Shown here piece after piece: positions 59,851-64,000 of a DNA stretch of 64,000 nucleotides. The stretch spans positions 31,748,085-31,812,084 of the forward strand of contig NC_050470.1 of NCBI RefSeq assembly GCF_013373865.1. The letters run 5' to 3'. The position numbers and the translations under genes were made by a program. Source of the stretch: Monomorium pharaonis (lineage: Eukaryota > Arthropoda > Insecta > Hymenoptera > Formicidae). Each line of letters opens with the position of its first letter. Positions within the stretch are counted from its first letter, which is position 1. The notes under the pieces were generated by a model. It searched no databases. It worked only from the letters and a program-made list of their open reading frames with translations, and was not told where the DNA came from.

Positions 59851-62236
59851 GACATAATTGTCCAAGTATCTATTACGGGAATCGTCTCCTCGCCAAAATT
59901 ATTCGAGAGATATTCTGTGGTAAAAAATGGAAAAAACACATACATACATATATATGTATAAAACTTTGGCGCACAATTTAAAATTAAATATAAAATAATT
60001 GAAAAATTCCTCGGTAAGTATACAACGCAAAAGCTTTTACGAAGGAAATATATGGATATAAAGTGTGGGAAAAATTGTGTAATTTACTCTCTACAATTCT
60101 GCATCTAGGTAAATTGAGGGGCAGAAATTGATCATTCATATTGATCGAGATCAATTTATTGAAAAAGAGCAGCGTGATTTGAGATTGATCGACCATGAAA
60201 CGATTTCGGGAATACAACAGCGCATCGCATATCCCATTTCTTCACCTGCAAACGGTGTTCGTCATCCGATATCTTTTCCTTTAGTTTGTCGAAGGATGCA
60301 GTAAAATTTTCATTCAACCGGAAAACCGTCTTTCATAAAATCAATCGTATGGTCTTTATCTCTCTGCAGAAAGACACGTGTCTCGTTTCTCCGTCACAAT
60401 AAACGTTACGTTTAGACTTACATTGCACGCAGATTCGCAGAAAATTGCAACATCTCAATCGTGCAAAGATTATAAAATTCGTAAAGCAATATTATTAAAA
60501 ATAAATAACAATTTGTGTAAAAATGTAAACAATTAAATACATAATTTATTAATTATGTATTATAAAAAATAAAATTACTGGAGAATTCAGTACCTAATAT
60601 ATTTGCATCTAAATTAATGATAGATTGAAATTAAGAATCTAAATAAAAATTAACTGTTTTAATAAAAGATTTTGCGGTATGTATATCTAGTGATTTATTT
60701 TCTAAATAAATAAAAAATTTAATGCATTTATTTGTGTGTGTGTGTGTGTGTATTTTTTATTATGGAAGATTTAATGAAAAAGGTTAAGTAAATTATTAAT
60801 GTGTATATAGAGTATCAATATCTTATTTATTATATGTATTTACGGTCTATACACTTTTCTTCGAATAACACATTATTTGATAACTACGGTAGATGATATT
60901 TCCGCTAGCAGCCAATCTAAATACCTTGCAGGCATTATACTTACAGGCAACACTTATGTGTGTGTATACGTATGTACGCACGTATAACACGTTTAGTATA
61001 TTTTGGCAAAAATCTCGAGATTAATGTCATTAATTATATACCGTATTTACAGATTTACTTCCCTCTTTGATTGATATACTCGTCGAACTTGTTGCCTACA
61101 CACATATCTATATAATCTTTATCTACACATGTATAAAGTATACTCTGAAGACGAATCGCCGTGAACTAATTATTTTTTCTGGCGCTTTTCTCTTCATACT
61201 GTAGGTTTTGTACGACGCGTTGCATTACACAGCAAAATTCATCTTTCACGATTTAGAATCAGCAGATAATTAACGCAGACATCTGATTAAGCGTTTGTGC
61301 CAGCCTTTCGCCAGCTTCGCGCGAGAGATATACAAGTGTATAAATATTAAAGTCAGATATTCTTGGGGATTGTCAGACACTCTTCAATATTTTGATATTC
61401 TCGAGACGCTCTCGATATCTTCCTTTGGAGACAACAATATTTACCCCTTTATTGTCTAGTGAAACAGAGCTTCATTGCAACGTCATTAAATTTCCATATT
61501 GTTGCAGATAATGGATAAATTCAATTCTTGGATAGAATCTCTTTCATTAAGATGATATTTTATCGGTTTCTTCGAGTAGTAATTTCCTTTCTAGAATACA
61601 ACTTTTTCATGGGATGTTTTATTGATCGTCAAAATTATGTTTCTGTTGGCGTAAGAACGACCAATTATTAAATTTAACATTGTCATGTCCAATCTAAAGA
61701 TGATTTAGCGAGTCAAAAAAATTGAAAAAGAAAGAAAAATCTCTCTCTTTCTTTCTCTGGATATATTTAGGGTTTTTTTTTCATCGTTAAAAGTGCGTAT
61801 TTCACAGAAAGCAAATTATGCAAATAATATTCTCAAAAGATTCAAAAAGTCATAAAGGTGAAGATTTTTAAGAGATATGACATACCAATGAAGAATTACT
61901 AATGAATAATTGAATGGTCGGTCCGTTCGGTGAACGGACCTAGTTACTCGAGGTGGTTACAGATATAGTTCATCCCGCTAATACATAATTTAATTTAACG
62001 ATCGAATGATGTATCTCCTTAAAATTTTAACCACGTTGTATTATTACCATCAGTTAGAATTTGGAATAATTTGGATAGCTTTAAACAGCTGACAATACGT
62101 AGAAATCTGAAGAACTCAAGAAAGAATTTTACACTGCGCGCCTATCACTTTGACGCAAATGAAGGATGTGCAAACAAATAGTCCATTAGGGGAGTATCGA
62201 AGAATATGACCAGGCGACGGCATAATTTTCGTCAGG
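59851..62236. other. DMRT 3' flank
   Basis: AT-rich, with a (GT)n tract at 60734-60751. It should contain the 3' UTR of the leftward DMRT transcript; a possible reverse polyadenylation signal (TTTATT) lies near 61616. No other gene is seen. Confidence 0.45.
61920..61940. other. Perfect 9-bp hairpin with 3-nt loop
   Basis: GGTCCGTTC-GGT-GAACGGACC, about 300 bases past the DMRT stop and so probably within its 3' UTR. Confidence 0.6.
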
Positions 62237-62870
62237 TCACTCGGAGTAACTGGTCTTATCGCTGGCATCATCGGGGCTGGTCTCCCGATAGGCGTCGCCA
62301 GTACCATTGGCATGTAGATTCTGGTTGGGCGGTTTGATGACGGTAGGCAGGTAACCGGTACCGGTGTAAGGCGCGGCCAGGAACCGGTGCCGCGTCGACG
62401 GTATCGGGGTGGTGCAGTACGCGGCGCGGTTCGCGTAAGCTGCCGCCGAGACAGACGCGGCGGACGCCACGGCGGCCGATGCCAGGGCGCCGGCCAGCGG
62501 CGAGAACGCCGACTTGGGCTGCAGACTGTCCTCGCAGATCAGCACCTCCATGGCGGATACTACGTCGCCTGCGACATATATACAATTTCCCTTTTGTCTT
62601 CTTGTCAAAGCGCGGCAGGCCGCGCATTTTCAATGCACTGTGTGGAACCATTTAGGACAATATTATCGAAAAATTGCTAACCGAGATCAAACGACAATAC
62701 ACATATTACTGCGAAGAGAAGATAAATCTGACAAAAAAGAGACTTGTATCCTACATTTTTCATACATCTTTCCTACAATTTTCATATAGACGAAAAATTT
62801 ACGATCACAAATTTTGGTAACGTCGTAACTTTGTAGTGATAAAGTGTCAGATAACAAATGTCTTGTGAAC

Positions 62871-62956
<86 letters not shown>

Positions 62957-63753
62957 TGGGTACACATACATATACATATACACAGAATGTCCCAAAACAT
63001 GTGGGTTAACGCTCGTAAAAAGGTAGAAAGGATCGAGACGAACATAAAAGTCCAATATTGTCTTGGGTTAGGTCTTGGATTAGGTCCACCAATAATCAAG
63101 GTATTAATTTTTCAAATTATGCGAATGAGAGCGCGCGAGGGAAGAGCTCGATCCGCTCAAGCCATAACACGGAAGAAAAAATCTATCGTGAATGTATGAT
63201 AAGCTTTATATTAATTTATTGTTCACAATTACAATAGAAATTAATTAGATTATTTGCAGATTTCAATACATTAATATCTCAATTATTAGTGGACCTAACC
63301 CAAGACAATATTGGACTTTTATGTTCATCTCGATCCCTTCTACCTTTTTACGAGCGTTGACTCACATGTCTTGGGACACCCTGTATATATATTAACAATA
63401 AAAAAAAATATATATATTTCTCAGTCGCAAATGTACACATACTTTTCGTAACGAAATCTCAAACCAATTCCTTTCAAATAATCAAATATAGTTGTATTTT
63501 TCAAGTATTTAACCGTCAATGAAATTTTAAGAATTTCCTTTTCTAAGCGAATAAATAACAACTATCGATATATTATAACATTTTCAAAAGAAATTTTGTC
63601 TCGTGTGTGAGTAATTTAAAAAGTTCTTCAAGAAAATAGACAGTAAAGACATCTTACCTTTGTAACGATGAAGAAGTGCTTCGACGTCGGCGCGTCGTCT
63701 TCCGGGGAATACACGCAGTAGAACATCTACTGGCGACCGTTGTTGCTGCTGCT

Positions 63754-63784
<31 letters not shown>

Positions 63785-63967
63785 TTGCTGCTGTAGCTGC
63801 AATGCTCCGCAAGCTTGCATATTTTGCATTTGCATCTGCATCTGAATCTCTCGTGGCTCGGGGATGTGGTGATGATGCTGATGCTGATAGAGCGCCGGCG
63901 AGCAATAGGCTAGTGAGCTCGCTCCGTAAAGAGGCGCGTAAGGAGGAAAGTGCACTGTCGTCGCAGC
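62237..63967 (-). CDS. DMRT transcription factor with DMA domain, last two coding exons
   Basis: DMRT proteins are DM-zinc-finger transcription factors of sexual and neural development. Exons 63658-63967 and 62237-62568 join in frame (donor GTAAGA, acceptor GCAG); the 5' exons with the DM domain lie past 64 kb. The visible part reads FPPYAPLYGASSLAYCSPAL, a His/Met/Gln region with an interrupted polyQ of about 18, then the DMA domain RSPVDVLLRVFPGRRRADVE continuing to ALLHRYK|GDVVSAMEV, split by the intron at K|G. The tail has SAFSPL, an Ala-rich stretch and RFLAAPYTGTGYLPTVIKPP, and ends TSYSE. The DMA domain and SAFSPL tail point to the DMRTA class, i.e. insect dmrt93B or dmrt99B; I lean to 93B but cannot decide. 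Confidence in the family is high. Confidence 0.88.
62874..62955. repeat. (GT)n microsatellite in the DMRT intron
   Basis: About 41 GT units, immediately left of an inverted-repeat element. Confidence 0.95.
62982..63384. repeat. Inverted-repeat element in the DMRT intron (ACAGRRTGTCCCA ends)
   Basis: Left ACAGAATGTCCCAAAACATG, right CATGTCTTGGGACACCCTGT. Arms of about 95 bp include AACGCTCGTAAAAAGGTAGA and GTCTTGGGTTAGGTC with their complements. Flanked by TATA on both sides. A cut-and-paste MITE is likely. Confidence 0.85.
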
Positions 63968-64000
63968 CTGCAATCGAGCGTATTTCTCATTTGAGAATTA

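Overview
The window looks like an insect nuclear scaffold, most likely a hymenopteran and probably an ant. The gene set is metazoan and insect-like. The DNA is AT-rich. Most introns are roughly 55-900 bp with clear GT-AG borders, and the intergenic DNA is full of dinucleotide tracts and short foldback (MITE-like) elements. The taxon is an inference from overall character, not from a diagnostic marker.

Left third (1-28 kb) is gene-dense. On the + strand it opens with the 3' end of a peroxidasin gene. Five minus-strand genes follow: acyl-CoA thioesterase 13 (1.7-2.5 kb), folliculin (4.2-6.5 kb), a DhaL-only relative of triokinase/dihydroxyacetone kinase (7.4-8.5 kb), an MCRIP/FAM195 protein (12.1-13.8 kb) and TOM1 (15.7-19.5 kb). 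Two plus-strand genes close the block: the replication licensing factor CDT1/double parked (21.6-25.7 kb) and mitochondrial ribosomal protein L33 (26.7-28.0 kb). I assembled each multi-exon gene by hand, so the exon borders given are reading-frame-consistent splice models.

Between these genes lie two dense arrays of foldback elements (8.8-10.1 kb and 19.9-21.4 kb). They share element families, contain a 293-bp near-perfect palindrome, and repeatedly show one foldback sitting in the loop of another.

Middle (28-33 kb) is repeat DNA: pyrimidine-rich tracts, a 1.2-kb 12-bp minisatellite that happens to be open in several frames, and several copies of a repeat with a GC-palindrome end.

Right half (33-62 kb) holds no gene I can support. 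It contains long (GA)n tracts, terminal-inverted-repeat elements, two decayed Penelope-like retroelements (one with a hammerhead-like motif), a 775-bp assembly gap, and a few higher-complexity patches that could be regulatory. This desert ends at the last two coding exons of a DMRT transcription factor with a DMA domain (62.2-64 kb, minus strand), whose 5' part is outside the window.

The genes do not form one pathway. Possible regulation is visible at two of them: paired CACGTG boxes (CLEAR-like, MiT/TFE type) upstream of folliculin, and an E2F-type site just upstream of the CDT1 start.
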